Of a stretch of 64,000 nt of DNA, positions 1 through 10,334 are shown piece by piece (within the stretch, counting starts at the first letter, position 1; every line of letters starts with the position of its first letter). Under the pieces are notes generated by a model. The model was not told where the DNA came from, searched no databases, and was given only the letters and a program-made list of their open reading frames with translations. A program made the translations under genes and the position numbers. The DNA is from Galaxea fascicularis (lineage: Eukaryota; Cnidaria; Anthozoa; Scleractinia; Euphylliidae): assembly GCA_948470475.1 (NCBI GenBank), contig OX419335.1:24659661-24723660 (forward strand), written 5' to 3'.

Positions 1-331
1 CAAGCAGATTCTAGGATTCCAAGAATTCTGCCCGCTCTCGCACTGAGAAAATAATAAATTGTTAAGTATTATTTGATCGAGTACAAAGTTTTACCATTTG
101 TGATAGCTATCATACTTAGTAGTTATTAATATGCCTGTTTTGTGAGGCGTATTTGAAAACTTTGTTGAATTTGTGCAATACAAATAAATGGTATTAGTAT
201 GTACCACACAAGTGAATAGTGCTTTTCGCACGTTCTGATTGGTTAATTCGGAGGTGATTAGCAAAGTACTATTTACCTCCACTTCGGGGAATAATTGTTA
301 ATTATTATATAAACGTGACTGTTTGTATAGG

Positions 332-348
332 TAATCACATGATTCCGA

Positions 349-382
<34 letters not shown>

Positions 383-496
383 ATACAAAGACCAACAAAA
401 TTGCACGAGCCCGTAGGGCGAGTGCAATTTGTTGTTTTTGAAAAAATTTACAAGTGCTTATTTTTTCCAAGTTGCACGAGAAAAATCATGTGATTA
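332..496. repeat. Palindromic MITE-like repeat
   Basis: The left arm (from 332) and right arm (to 496) are imperfect reverse complements sharing the blocks TAATCACATGATT, GTGCAATTTGG, AAGCACGAGT and AAATTT. The centre is at about 415. This is the form of a foldback or MITE insertion. No coding potential is seen in positions 1-540. Confidence 0.55.
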
Positions 497-589
497 CTTA
501 TTAATAATACACTGGAAAAATAGACTACTTAGAAAGCCTCAGCCCATACATTGACTCGGAAGGCATTACCCTCGATCTTCCGAAAGTTG

Positions 590-810
590 GAGAAGCTTCG
601 AAAATATTCGGTTATCTTCGGAGATCACCGGAATTGTTCGGGTAATCATCGGAAATCTTCGGAAGTGTTCATGTGATCTTCAGAAATCTTCGGAAATCTT
701 CGGGCGATCTTCGGATAATTTCGGAAGGTGTCGCACAATCTTCGCGGGTCTTCGAAATGCGTCGGATGGCCTCCGGCAGTCTTCGTTTTAACTTCGGAAA
801 TCTTCGTTGT
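590..810. repeat. Degenerate TTCGG-rich minisatellite
   Basis: The segment is built from irregular copies of a unit close to ATCTTCGGAAATCTTCGG, spaced about 10-20 bp. Open frames across it are a by-product of the repeat and are not called as genes. Confidence 0.6.
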
Positions 811-1063
811 AAATTTGCACTGTGTTAAACGTTTCTGCACTGTGTTAACGAAAAATGCACTCCGTTTTAGCCAATCAGAACCGATAAATTTTTTAAAGTG
901 TATTATTATACTGTGAATTATACCACCCGTAAAATTCATGCAAAACTACATCCGGGACCGTAGTGACGCATTTTCTATATCCTCATCAGTGAGGATATCG
1001 ATGATGTCTTTCCTGCCTTGCACGATTCAGTTTGTGTGCAAAGCTGCCAAACGAACGTTGATA

Positions 1064-1470
1064 ATGGCGAGCAACAGGTTCGTAAAGTTCTTAGAAAACG
1101 AAATTCAATCGTTTAGAGAAGAGCAAGAAAACACTAACACAAAAAAGAAAACTTTGCATGATGTGAAATTATTTAAAGAATTTCTTTCAAGGGAACACCA
1201 AGAAAGAGAAATTGAAGAAATTCCTGCCGAAGAACTGCAAGGGCTGGCGAACAAGTTTGTGCTTGGGGTCAGAAAGAAAAAATGGTGAAGAATATGAACC
1301 TTCTTCTATCAGAGGGTTTTTACAAAGTGTCGACCAATACTTTCCGGAAAAAGGGTACAAGTTAACTCTTCTGAAGGACAAAGAATTCTGCCTGCTTCAA
1401 GATCTCCTCAAAAAGAAGCAAAAACAAGTTAAAGCCGTCTATACAATAAAAAGGAATTACACGCTGGCGA
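1064..1470 (+). pseudogene. Frameshifted fragment of a Crypton/DUF3504-type protein
   Basis: A frame opening at ATG 1064 reads MASNRFVKFLENEIQSF and continues with a lysine- and glutamate-rich region to about 1275. It then continues in a second frame (GEEYEPSSIRGFLQSVDQYF) to about 1460. Together the two frames resemble the N-terminal helical region of the DUF3504/ZMYM/QRICH1-like proteins that derive from Crypton tyrosine-recombinase elements and are abundant in cnidarian genomes. The shift lies near the AAAGAAAAAATGG run at 1274-1287. No catalytic recombinase domain follows; the frame runs into a hairpin instead. The family assignment is from memory of family style, so treat it as a degraded mobile-element gene. 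Confidence 0.5.
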
Positions 1471-1565
1471 GAAGATATGAATTTCATGTTTGGGTGGCAA
1501 GACTTATATCTCACTCGTGGGATATTGGTCTTGCCATCCGAACATGAAATTCATATCTTCTCACC
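1466..1565. repeat. Hairpin-forming inverted repeat
   Basis: The arms at 1466-1506 and 1528-1565 are nearly perfect reverse complements (shared core GAAGATATGAATTTCATGTT). The spacer is about 20 bp. The hairpin ends the Crypton-like fragment abruptly. Confidence 0.75.
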
Positions 1566-1798
1566 ACCGTGTAATACCATCTATTTATTCAGTATTAAAA
1601 AAAAAGAATACAAAACCAGGTCAACTGCTTTTTCGGTTGATCGTGGGCATCCACGGTTCAGGAATTTCAATTTCACCACCCTTTTAGAAGTTGTCAAGGT
1701 GAAATTAGATGAATATCTTCCGTAACCGTACGTACAGCTGCACCAGTGGGGTCACGGTCAATAAACCTAACGATGCTACGCAATGTCTTTTTTCGTAG

Positions 1799-3792
1799 AG
1801 TGTTTCAGCTACAGGTACCTCAAGGAACCCGACAGAGCAATGACATATAACGGAAGTCGTCCTCTGATATGCGACAGTGGACTGTCAGGCTGGTACAGAT
1901 TTGGCGGACAGGCTGGAAATCAAATGCCTGAGTCATGTGTGGATAAGCTACGTTGTGGTACGCATGCCCCGGGATGGCTTAACGGAAGTCACCCTTCAAG
2001 TTTTGAGGGAACTGTTCGGCGCAAAGTTTGTTTTCATTGGGGGAATCGCTGTTGTCGTTGGTCAACCTACATCAGCGTCCGTAACTGCGGAGGATTCTTC
2101 ATTTACAAACTTCATCGACCACCGGCTTGTACTCTTCGTTACTGTGGCAACGGATTAGGTAAGGAGCATTTTCTGATTTTGCCTTTGACAAATGGTTACT
2201 TTGATTTATAATTTCAAACTGTACTTTGCAATTAAGGTTTTTTCATAGATGCTTGTATCCCAAAGTCAGCAAGGAATAAAATTACTTAAATTGCATATTT
2301 GTGTTTGCAGGATCAACACCTACTCCGCCTACGACCCCGCCATCCACAAGTGAGTGAACATGGTTGTTGATAAAGGAAACAGTTTTAGAGTTCATCCGTT
2401 AACTCAACTTCAGGACGGTGCCTTTTATTATTAAACTTAGCACTAGAGTTTTCTTTTTACAGTTTCCAGAGGGTTCCCTATACTTTTTCGTGAAACGTTA
2501 TTGGGACTATTCTTTTTTCTCGTGAAACGTGATTTTGGTTTATTTATTTATTCGTGATTCGTGTTTACCCAGATTTGATTTTTGCGTGAACGTAAACGAA
2601 TTTTGGGAATTATCCGTGACGCGTGAACAGTCTCAATATTTTTACGTGTTTGCATTTTGCAAAGTGATATTGGGGACCCTCTTTCCAGTAGCTCTTGCTA
2701 CGATCTTTTTTTCCACGTAGATACAAACCGCGTAGAAATACTTCTGTATTAGAAAGCACTGTCCTTAAATTTCCACGGAAGATATCCAGACGAAATGATT
2801 GTCTCTGGAATACATTAATACTCACAATTTAACAATGGTGAAAATTAAACACGTGGCAACTTAAGATAGCATTGAAATAAGTTCTTCCGTATGGGGCTTA
2901 AAAGACCCTACCTAGACCAACTGGGCTGATTCTTCCTGCGAAAAACCATGACGGAAATTGGAATTATATGAGTACATCACTTCTCCTTTTCAAATCTTAA
3001 AGGAAACATAATTTTTCACACGTCAACTGCAAGTTTCATTCATGTGATACTCTTAATACAGTACCATTTGTACAATTGTAGCTGTTAGTCCAAAGCAACC
3101 CTCTCCTTACAGATTTAGAAGGCTTAAGAAAGTCCTGCCTCGATAGAGACAACCTGACCAGGAATGAGGTATAAGACGGGATGAGATAGGAACTAAACAG
3201 CGAGCGAGAAAAGAAATATTGTTCACCAAACACACATGGATTTTCTTACCAAACTGTAACAAAAGGGCATAAATAAAGGCTGACTGAATCTTCCTTTTCA
3301 GGGGCCAATCATGGTTTTTTCATCTTTTGCTTGCCGAATGCCATGTTGGTAAATATACCGCGTAATAGATTGCCTTTACAAGCCGATCCCGGTCTCCTTC
3401 ATCTCAATGATCCCGGATGCGGAGTACTGCGTTATGACGAGAAAACCGTCATGCTGAGGACCCCACTGGAGGGATGTGGCACGGTTCGCAGGTAAATCTG
3501 TTCAAAACGTATTTATCCCTTTGTAAACATTTACAGCTCCTTTTTTTCTACAATATGCTAATTAATGGAGTTCAGCGGTCTCTCCTTTGTTTCAGTCAAC
3601 AGAATATTATTATGTTTTACTTCCCTTTTTAAAATAGATTGATCGGAGCAAAGGTCTCATACTACAACAACGTCGTCATGCCATCAACAAACAAGCGCTC
3701 CCTCCTTCAATTTCCCTTTAAATGCGCATACAATAGGTTTGGTCTTCCTGGAAAAGGGAACACACCCAAGCCAGTCGCCAACCATGATGAGG
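1799..3792 (+). CDS. D8C plus ZP domain glycoprotein (uromodulin/GP2/OIT3-like), partial
   Basis: Four phase-compatible exons are seen: 1799-2158, 2311-2349, 3302-3491 and 3638-3792. Exon 1 is a class 1-1 module encoding one full D8C domain. Its landmarks are the start CFSYRYLKEPDRAMTY, the motifs GWYRFGGQAG and CGTHAPGWLNGSHP, a CC pair, and the end LRYCGNG. Exon 2 is a 39-bp Thr/Pro-rich linker. Exons 3 and 4 encode the ZP-N half of a zona pellucida domain, with NDPGCG, PLEGCGT, NNVV and the closing FPFKCAYNR. In the uromodulin/GP2/OIT3 family such proteins are secreted or membrane-anchored, ZP-N drives polymerisation, and D8C is a cysteine-rich extracellular module. The signal-peptide exon must lie upstream of the window or is unrecognised. 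No ZP-C half, furin site or anchor could be found before 5357, so the gene may be truncated or have a distant 3' end. Donor and acceptor phases (1, 1, 2, 1) agree throughout. Confidence 0.72.
2469..2681. repeat. MITE copy A (family also at 52730-52939)
   Basis: The ends are inverted (AGGGTTCCCTATAC against ATTGGGGACCCTC). The body is clearly homologous to 52730-52939, including the shared block ATTTTGGGAATTATCCGTGA. It sits in the intron between the linker exon and the ZP exon. Confidence 0.75.
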
Positions 3793-5357
3793 GTAAGAGT
3801 GGAAATAGTAATAAACCACTCCAGGCTAAGAGTTTCTTTCTCCCAGATAATTTAATTGCTAGCAATAATGCCGGCGTATTGACATACTTTTGCTCTTTCT
3901 TTGATATATTTAGACGGAGAAAGAGCTTCGAATTTATTTGTCTAAATAGTTGGCGTTCGGTAGATGAATCCATGGAAAGGATATTCGTTTATAGTTTAAA
4001 AAACACATGGAGAAAGATGCAATGAACATCAGCAAATGCTTTTACTTTACTGTTAAATAGTTTGCTCTATATTCGATATTTCATGGAACAAACATAGCTG
4101 GCATTACTCAAACTTCCTGATAGCCTCAAACCCGCGCTGCTTTTACATACAAAGACGTAGCTATCACCAGTTACTCTTTCCATCCTCTCTAATAGCTCAT
4201 GGTTCCCTTCATTTCCACAGTTATTGACTCAGATACAACTGAAGGTACCCTGTAGTCCATGAGACAGTGGTTATTAAACTGCACGCCTACGAACATCAGT
4301 CAACTTTATGGATAATGGCTGAGGAAGTAGTTGCACCAAGAGAAATTTCATTTGATACAATTGTAGTTTTGCTTGGCACATTTTTGCTATAATTGATTTT
4401 TATTATTTTTCCATCTAGCCTTTTCTGTGAGGCTTATACAGTGCAATTCATTTCTGCAGCTCACTAAAGCATCAATAAAACATTGACCCCTTTTTGCTAC
4501 AGCTTGACTTGTGTTCCCGTTTGTGCGTTATTTAAAACTCTGCGTAACCCGCAGGTTTCGTTTTTCCTTGTGATTTTTCCAGTCACGATTTCAAAAATTT
4601 TAGTTTGGAGGCAAAAATATAATCATAACGCTTGTCGTCACCGATTTAAGGCTGCAAGTTTGTTTTTACACTTCCTTTCTGCTGGTCGTAGAAACGACCA
4701 TGTTCACCACTGATGTCCGACCATGTTCAGCTGCAGTTTGAGATTATAACCATCGAACACTGGAAACTAGTTCAGACAAAACATCCGAGGCGGGCTTCAG
4801 CCTTCACCTTGCCTGCCATCTTAATTCACTGTTCATTTCATAAGAACACGTTTCAGATCATTTTACTTTCTCTTGTATTTTGAGACAGTTTTACACCAGA
4901 ACACACAGAGCAGATGTCTTCAACGTTTAGTCTGCTAATTGCTTTAACATGAACATGGGAGATGTTCTGTTGGCCCACGAGGGCAAAGACTCGTTGAGCT
5001 AATAATCAACAAAGTGAAGGAAACGTTTGAGAAAAATGCACGCTGAATCTTTACCGATTACAATTGTATCATACTTGTAAGACGTTTAATCAGAGTAAAT
5101 TATCTAACGATTCTTTTTACTTATTGGAAAATACTACAAGAACAATCGACGTTTCAGCCATATCACACGGCCTTCATCAGGAAACTGCCGAGTCAGCTTG
5201 GTCAGCAAGTATTTTCCAGTAATTGAATTATTTTCGTTTCATCTTACTCGCAACTGGATGATTGATACAATTCATAGTCAGATTCTTTTTACTGATCGGT
5301 GAAAAACTAATGAGAGAGGTATATGGTTGCGAATTCGCCCACAAATCTCTTTTTTCG
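3793..5357. other. No gene recognised; hammerhead-like motif near 5150
   Basis: I looked for continuation exons of the upstream ZP gene (ZP-C signatures, phase-1 acceptor) and found none. Open frames here are short and lack family signatures. The only distinct feature is a hammerhead-like motif on the minus strand at 5148-5181, listed separately. Confidence 0.5.
5148..5181 (-). ncRNA. Hammerhead-ribozyme-like motif
   Basis: On the minus strand the order is CTGATGA, an imperfect hairpin (GGCC and GGCT arms), then GAAAC. This matches the CUGANGA-stem II-GAAA core of hammerhead ribozymes. Such motifs are known in Penelope-like retroelements. No reverse transcriptase is seen nearby, so this would be an element remnant. 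Activity cannot be judged. Confidence 0.45.
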
Positions 5358-5650
5358 TTACTGACACAAGTCTCCGTTGCAGCACTCCAGCACACATTTT
5401 GCATTCTTCATATCCATTAGCTGATTCTGGCTTTGGCTGTTTTTACAACGACTTATGGCTTGTGGGGTGCATTTATCAGAGATAGCACAACCTTTAGCAA
5501 ATGTGGAAATCTTGGTTCCACCAACATTAACCTCTATGCTGTGGCGATAGCAGTGTGAATCAGTCTTCTCACAGGTTAAGGCTACCTGCGACCTTTCACA
5601 ATCGACCCAAGACAGCCAACTAGTACACACGTTGCAACGTAGGGTGTAAA
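5358..5650 (-). CDS. Ly6/uPAR three-finger domain protein, terminal exon
   Basis: A single minus-strand exon runs from an acceptor (CTTTACAG before 5650, phase 1) to a TAA stop at 5358-5360. It encodes an entire LU domain: the LRCNVC opening, then spaced cysteines, FAKGCA, and the diagnostic CCNGDLCQ end. Twelve cysteines are present against the usual ten of the core fold. Proteins of this family are small, secreted or GPI-anchored extracellular modulators. The frame stops directly after the last cysteine motif, without a hydrophobic tail, so a secreted form is more likely than a GPI-anchored one. The signal-peptide exon should lie at higher coordinates with a phase-1 donor. The best open exon found (6950-6835, donor at 6834) ends in phase 2 and lacks a signal sequence, so the 5' end is unresolved. 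Confidence 0.7.
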
Positions 5651-5653
5651 CTG

Positions 5654-7239
5654 TAAAGAAACGAAAAATCGTCAGGAACCCTCTTCACCAACCCTTACGT
5701 CCCCCACTTTTATATGTTGGTCGTTTGGTCTCTTTACGAGGTGCAGTGAATTTTTCTGTCCTTCAGTCGTCACACTCTAACGCCTTTCCGTGATTGGTTA
5801 TTTCTTCACTTCTCTGTGTTTAAACTGTGCTTTGAAGAGACATATTTTCCCGGAAATATTAGAAAGGAGGCCTAAAAATCCACCCTAATTAAACGAGGAA
5901 TTTCCTCGTTTTAAGGTGTCTTTTTAGGCATGGTTTGTTGCTTTGTTAAATTGTTTTTTGTTTCAGCTCGCAAATTCATAGTCTAAAATGTTGGATCCTA
6001 TGGGGCCGGCAAAATGTAGATAAAATGTTTGATCCAGGAGAGACGATAAGCTGTTTAAAAACACTATTTGTAAGACGCCGCAAGGTTAATGTTGTTCTCA
6101 TATAAACTTTCAGACATGCCCTTTGCATCATTTAGTGTTGAAAACTATTGGCTGTTTTTCGCGTTGCCGCTCATCCCGTTATTATTCTCGCGTATAGTGA
6201 AGCTTATATCTTAGGCTCGGTCGCTTAAATCCACCTCTCCCCAAATTTATCTAAAACGAAAAATCTCAGAGATGCTGTTCCTTTTATCCTTTTTCCGAGA
6301 TGTGGGAATGTGCGTCCAATCGAACGCAGCCTATCTCCCGGCGTGTTCCATTCCCCAGCATCCCCTTCCCTCTCAGTTGCGTACGTCGTGCGACATAAGC
6401 TTGGATTGTTTCAAATTTTCAAAATCGTTTTAAATTTCCAAGCATTCCTTCGTTAAATCTACCGTCAAGTAACAGGAATAATAAAAACAAATAAGCAAAT
6501 AAAAATCATCGTTCTCGGGATACCGGCATTGTTGTGGTTTTGGGCTGTGTTGTTGTGTATTTTTTTTTTACTTTATTTTTCCACGTTAACCACAGTTCAA
6601 ATTTATCGAAAAGTGGCTACATTTGGTGGTGATGTCCTTAATCTGGAAAATTATGTTGCAAATCGTTGTTGTTGTAATGTTTCATATCTGCGAAGAATCT
6701 GACTCACTTACAAAACGTTTTGTAATACTACGACACAACAGCAATAGTAAATCTTTGGGCGAATTAAAATGGACATTATGACTAAAACACAGCTTGAAAA
6801 GAAAAGAAATAAGAAAAAATAAGAAAAAACGCACCTGGGATAAGAAATTGCAAGGAGACTATCGAGAGTAAAACCGTCACGGACCACTTCATCCTTGATC
6901 AATAATGATTCAAACGTTTGGCTACCAAGGAGAACAGAAAAAGTTACCATAAGTCGTTATGTCCTCATGCCACTTCAAAGAAAGTTCAATTAGGAATGGC
7001 TTTTCATGCTGAGAGTCACCATAACTGCATGACTGTGCCATCGATCATAGGAAATATCAAGGAACGTTCTGATTGGCTCTCCTACTAATTGACAAACCTC
7101 TCACGAGAGTATCCTACCCGTCGGTGGAAATGTTAAAATTAAAAGTGTAATTTCTTCTTTTCTCTTTCTTGAGTGACAAATTAGTACTGGGGCAACATTG
7201 AAAAAAGGCTCGACCGAGCATTTGTTTAAGTTCACTGCA
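5654..7239. other. No gene or clear repeat recognised
   Basis: The sequence is AT-rich with only short open frames. A minus-strand frame from 6950 to 6835 is followed by a plausible donor, but its phase does not fit the downstream LU-domain exon and its product has no family signature. Confidence 0.4.
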
Positions 7240-7380
7240 GTTGTGAACGCTACTTAAGCAGTAGCGATTTCAAGCTTACAAGTACGAGAGTCGAACCCTC
7301 AACGACTGCGCTGGCGTGTCGCTTTACCTGAAATGAGCTAACAAGCCAACTAGCAGCTAACTACTTTGTTGGCTCATAAT
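7240..7380 (-). repeat. tRNA-derived SINE-like sequence
   Basis: Read on the minus strand, a box-A-like segment (TTAGCTCATTTCAGGTAAAG) is followed by a box-B-like GGGTTCGACTC at about 7290. It does not fold as an intact tRNA, so it is called a SINE head and not a tRNA gene. Confidence 0.45.
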
Positions 7381-8528
7381 AAACACGTAAGTGATGAAAG
7401 CGTAATCAAGATGTAAAGCGGGTTGCGAAAGAAAAGTCTGAAAAAATCCAGATTCGACCCCGTGAGCTCTGCAATCAAGGTTTCGAAATATGTTTGTATA
7501 AGAAAGTCACTTAATTAAAAACTCTGCTCGCTTGATTCTTCCTTTCATCTTAGTCTTAACATAGCCTAGTAGGGACTAGCAACGAAAAGGAAGCGATTTT
7601 CACAAGCGCAATCTCTACTTTGTGGTGTCCAACTGTATTGAGTCTTTCGCATCCCAGGTGACCTTGTGTACGTACATATAAGTAATTCTGCCTTTGATAT
7701 CCTGTTTTGATTTTCCTCAGCTTGGATTTAATACAATCAGATATGAATGGAATAGTTTACCATATATGAAATTATGGCAGTTTAACAATCGTGTCAGCTT
7801 TTGATCCAAATGGCTTTGCTCTAAATTTTGAAATTGAGGGCAAATCGAAATAATCAAATCGTTATCATCTGGAAACTAAACATATTCATTCGAAAGTTGC
7901 TGCTGGAAACTCTATACAACTCTACACGAATAGCTAGCTACAGTTTTAATGTTCACTTCAAATAGGACCTACCTGTCTTACCAGAGCTGGGTCAAATGTA
8001 AAGACTTTCTTCTACAACGTTTGTGTTTCAAGCGGAGTTTTGATAATTCAATCGTGCTACCTTATGTGTACATATTACTCATACGTAAGTTCACTGTGTA
8101 CACATAGCTAATGGAAAATACTAGTCACGAAGGTCTTGTTGCTATACCAACTAAACCCCAAAACAAACAATCAGTGATATATTAGATCAGGAGAGCTCAA
8201 GCGTAAAATAAAAGACTCAATGATAGAGGCTGCCTCATATAACGTCAAAACATGTCAAACAACCAATCATAGAAATGTGCATGTCGAAAGTCTGGGGGCT
8301 TTTTTGTTATTTTTTTGGAGCTTATCTAATGGCCTTAATGCAGCTGTTAGTAAGAACTGAGTAAAAGGTATGAAATATTTAAGGGACAACATTGGCAATT
8401 CTTCTTAGTTTTGCTTCATGATAATAAAAGAACGTAGGGAAACAAACAACACACACAAACAGAGGGTAAACAGAAGAAAACGGCGGCAGCAAACTACAGA
8501 TCGGAATACCTCACAAATAAATGTCTAG

Positions 8529-8613
8529 GTAAGCTGAAAGCCACTTATTGGGCACTATGGCCACGTGGTGGCAGGCATCATTCCTTAAATCTACCAAATG
8601 AAGTTTGAGCGCG
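8529..8613. repeat. Dispersed repeat shared with 61948-62034
   Basis: The block GGGCACTATGGCCAC and the following TTAAATCTACCAAAT segment occur in the same order here and at 61948-62034, with scattered substitutions. At the second site it borders a hammerhead-like motif, which suggests a retroelement end. Confidence 0.65.
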
Positions 8614-8621
8614 ATAATCTG

Positions 8622-8785
8622 TGGTTGCGGGCTCAGTCGGTAGAGCGCCGAACTACAGTGCGGGAGATCCCGGGTTCAAACCCCAACGCGACTGAGGAGA
8701 AAGTGCTGCCTTCGTAATGACATCTGTAAACCGATAGACTTTCTAGTATTCTTGGATAAGGTCCCGTCTCGCACAGCACAGTAAT
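8622..8785 (+). repeat. tRNA-derived SINE
   Basis: The head has box A (GGCTCAGTCGGTAGAGCG) and box B (GGGTTCAAACCCC) at tRNA-like spacing. It is followed by a non-tRNA body. The acceptor stem does not pair as in a functional tRNA. It runs directly into the MITE at 8786. Confidence 0.65.
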
Positions 8786-9144
8786 AGGGACCTTAAGCAA
8801 CGACGACGACGACGGCAACGAGAACGCCACAAAACAATGGCATTAATGAGCAAAAACAATACCCTGCACGTCCCTTTTACATTTTGTTACATTTCTTTGA
8901 CGTCCTCTGCAAAACAACAACGCGAAATGACCAAATTTTAGGTTTTCTCGAGAACGTGAGCGCATGACGGCAATTTTTTTTCATTTTCTTTGTTTTAGTA
9001 CCGTTCACAGTAATCTAGGCCCTGGACAGCTCGTCAGCATATTTCACGTTAAACAAATTGGAATGATCACAAAAGAGTTTCAAAAACGAGAAGTTACATT
9101 TTGAAATGATGTTCTTGTTGCCGTCGTCGTTGCTCAAGGTCCCT
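8786..9144. mobile_element. TIR MITE with 3-bp AAT target duplication
   Basis: The ends are inverted repeats (AGGGACCTTAAGCAACGACG and its near complement), with AAT directly on each outer side. The interior is collinear with the copy at 58798-59164. It has no coding capacity. Confidence 0.82.
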
Positions 9145-9289
9145 AATAATCTGTGGGGACATTAAAGGAACCACCCACTGTTTCAAAAAAGAACCGAGGA
9201 CGTAGTCCCCGGTATGATGGTCTTTCTTTACTCTCAAAACACACTTTTGAATATGTAGGCGCCCGGGAGACCCGACCCACCCCCCTCCC

Positions 9290-9415
9290 CCTCTTATTTT
9301 TGGACCAAAGCCGAGACTCGCAGGGTTGTGGCGCCAAAACCCGCGAAAGGGCCAAACCTTTTTGAGAGCGGGTCCCTCCCTTATTTCTTGGTTTGTATCT
9401 GCCACTGAAATGCAC
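9290..9415. repeat. Dispersed repeat shared with 46015-46135
   Basis: Homologous blocks include CGCCAAAACCCGCGAAAGGG here and GCGACAGGGCCAAAC in the other copy, followed in both by CCCTTATTTCTTGG. Long open frames on both strands here are a by-product of base composition. Confidence 0.6.
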
Positions 9416-9495
9416 TACCGATAAATATTAATTTCATTAGATAATTTCAGATTTGGTAACGCTGTGTATTTTGTGCTAGATACATTTTTAGTATA

Positions 9496-9770
9496 TCGCA
9501 AAGGGTTGGCAAAGAAAGGTCGCTGATCCAAGGCCGAGGACACCGCTGATGTGTTTCGTTTTTATACCGAAACGTTACCGGCAACACATTACCTGTTTGA
9601 ACCAGGTGTGTAAATGGGTGCCGGTGGCAAATTGCTTCAGCAACCCTGCGATGGACGGTCAAGCTTACCATCCGGGTGGAGTAGCAATGTTCCCAGTTGA
9701 TTCCCGAGAAGCTTGTGTCGATCTCCGGCAGCCCTCCGAGGGGCTCGTTTGCGACTTTACTTCACCGGAT
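9496..9770 (+). other. Unassigned open exon-like frame
   Basis: An open frame from about 9496 (after TTTTTAG) reaches a donor-like TTAG|GTGGGA at 9770 in phase 1. It contains several cysteines (HITCLNQVCKW, ANCFSNPAMDG, EACVDL, LVCDF). I do not recognise the family. It could be an exon of a secreted protein or a chance frame next to repeats. Confidence 0.2.
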
Positions 9771-10334
9771 TTAGGTGGGAAGAAATGTTGACGCACGAAA
9801 CTTCATTCACTATGGACAACCTTGTTTTCAAAAAGACCTCGGACTCCGGTGTTTAATAAAACTTGTATACAACACTTATGAAGAGAAGTGCACTCAATTC
9901 TCAATTCCGTTTGTTAGCCTTAGCCCGCCGGCTCCGCTTCCTCTTCTATGTTCTCTGGATGTGGCGTGTCTTCTGTTGAAAACATTAAAATAAATTGTAA
10001 ATGTGTTTGTCTGAAGTAGGATGAGCCCATAAGATATCAAGCCATTTCCGATGGTTGTGAAAAGCGTCCCTAGCAACGGCACTTTGAAAAGTCGTTGAGT
10101 CCCTATCAATACTATAATAAGCACTGAGCGTGCGCTTCACTCTAGCTACTATAAGTTGTGGAATTCACTTCCGTATGAAAACAAACGAAAACGAGCAACC
10201 TAACTGAAAAAAACAAAACGAAAGAGCAACAAAAAAAATCACAATTCACTCTCGCACAGATTCCGTGTACAAGATGTACTTTCGTATTACAGTACTTAGG
10301 ATTATCGATTAGGACATAATTACCTAAAACACGC

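Noticed and set aside
6835..6950. Minus-strand frame as first exon of the Ly6/uPAR gene
   Set aside because: Its donor leaves phase 2 while the LU exon needs phase 1, and the N-terminus is not a signal peptide.
8633..8693. tRNA-like segment with boxes A and B
   Set aside because: The acceptor and other arms do not pair as a functional tRNA, and a non-tRNA body follows. It is called a SINE.
9094..9415. Open frames on both strands of about 90-100 codons
   Set aside because: They overlap MITE and dispersed-repeat sequence and show no family motif.
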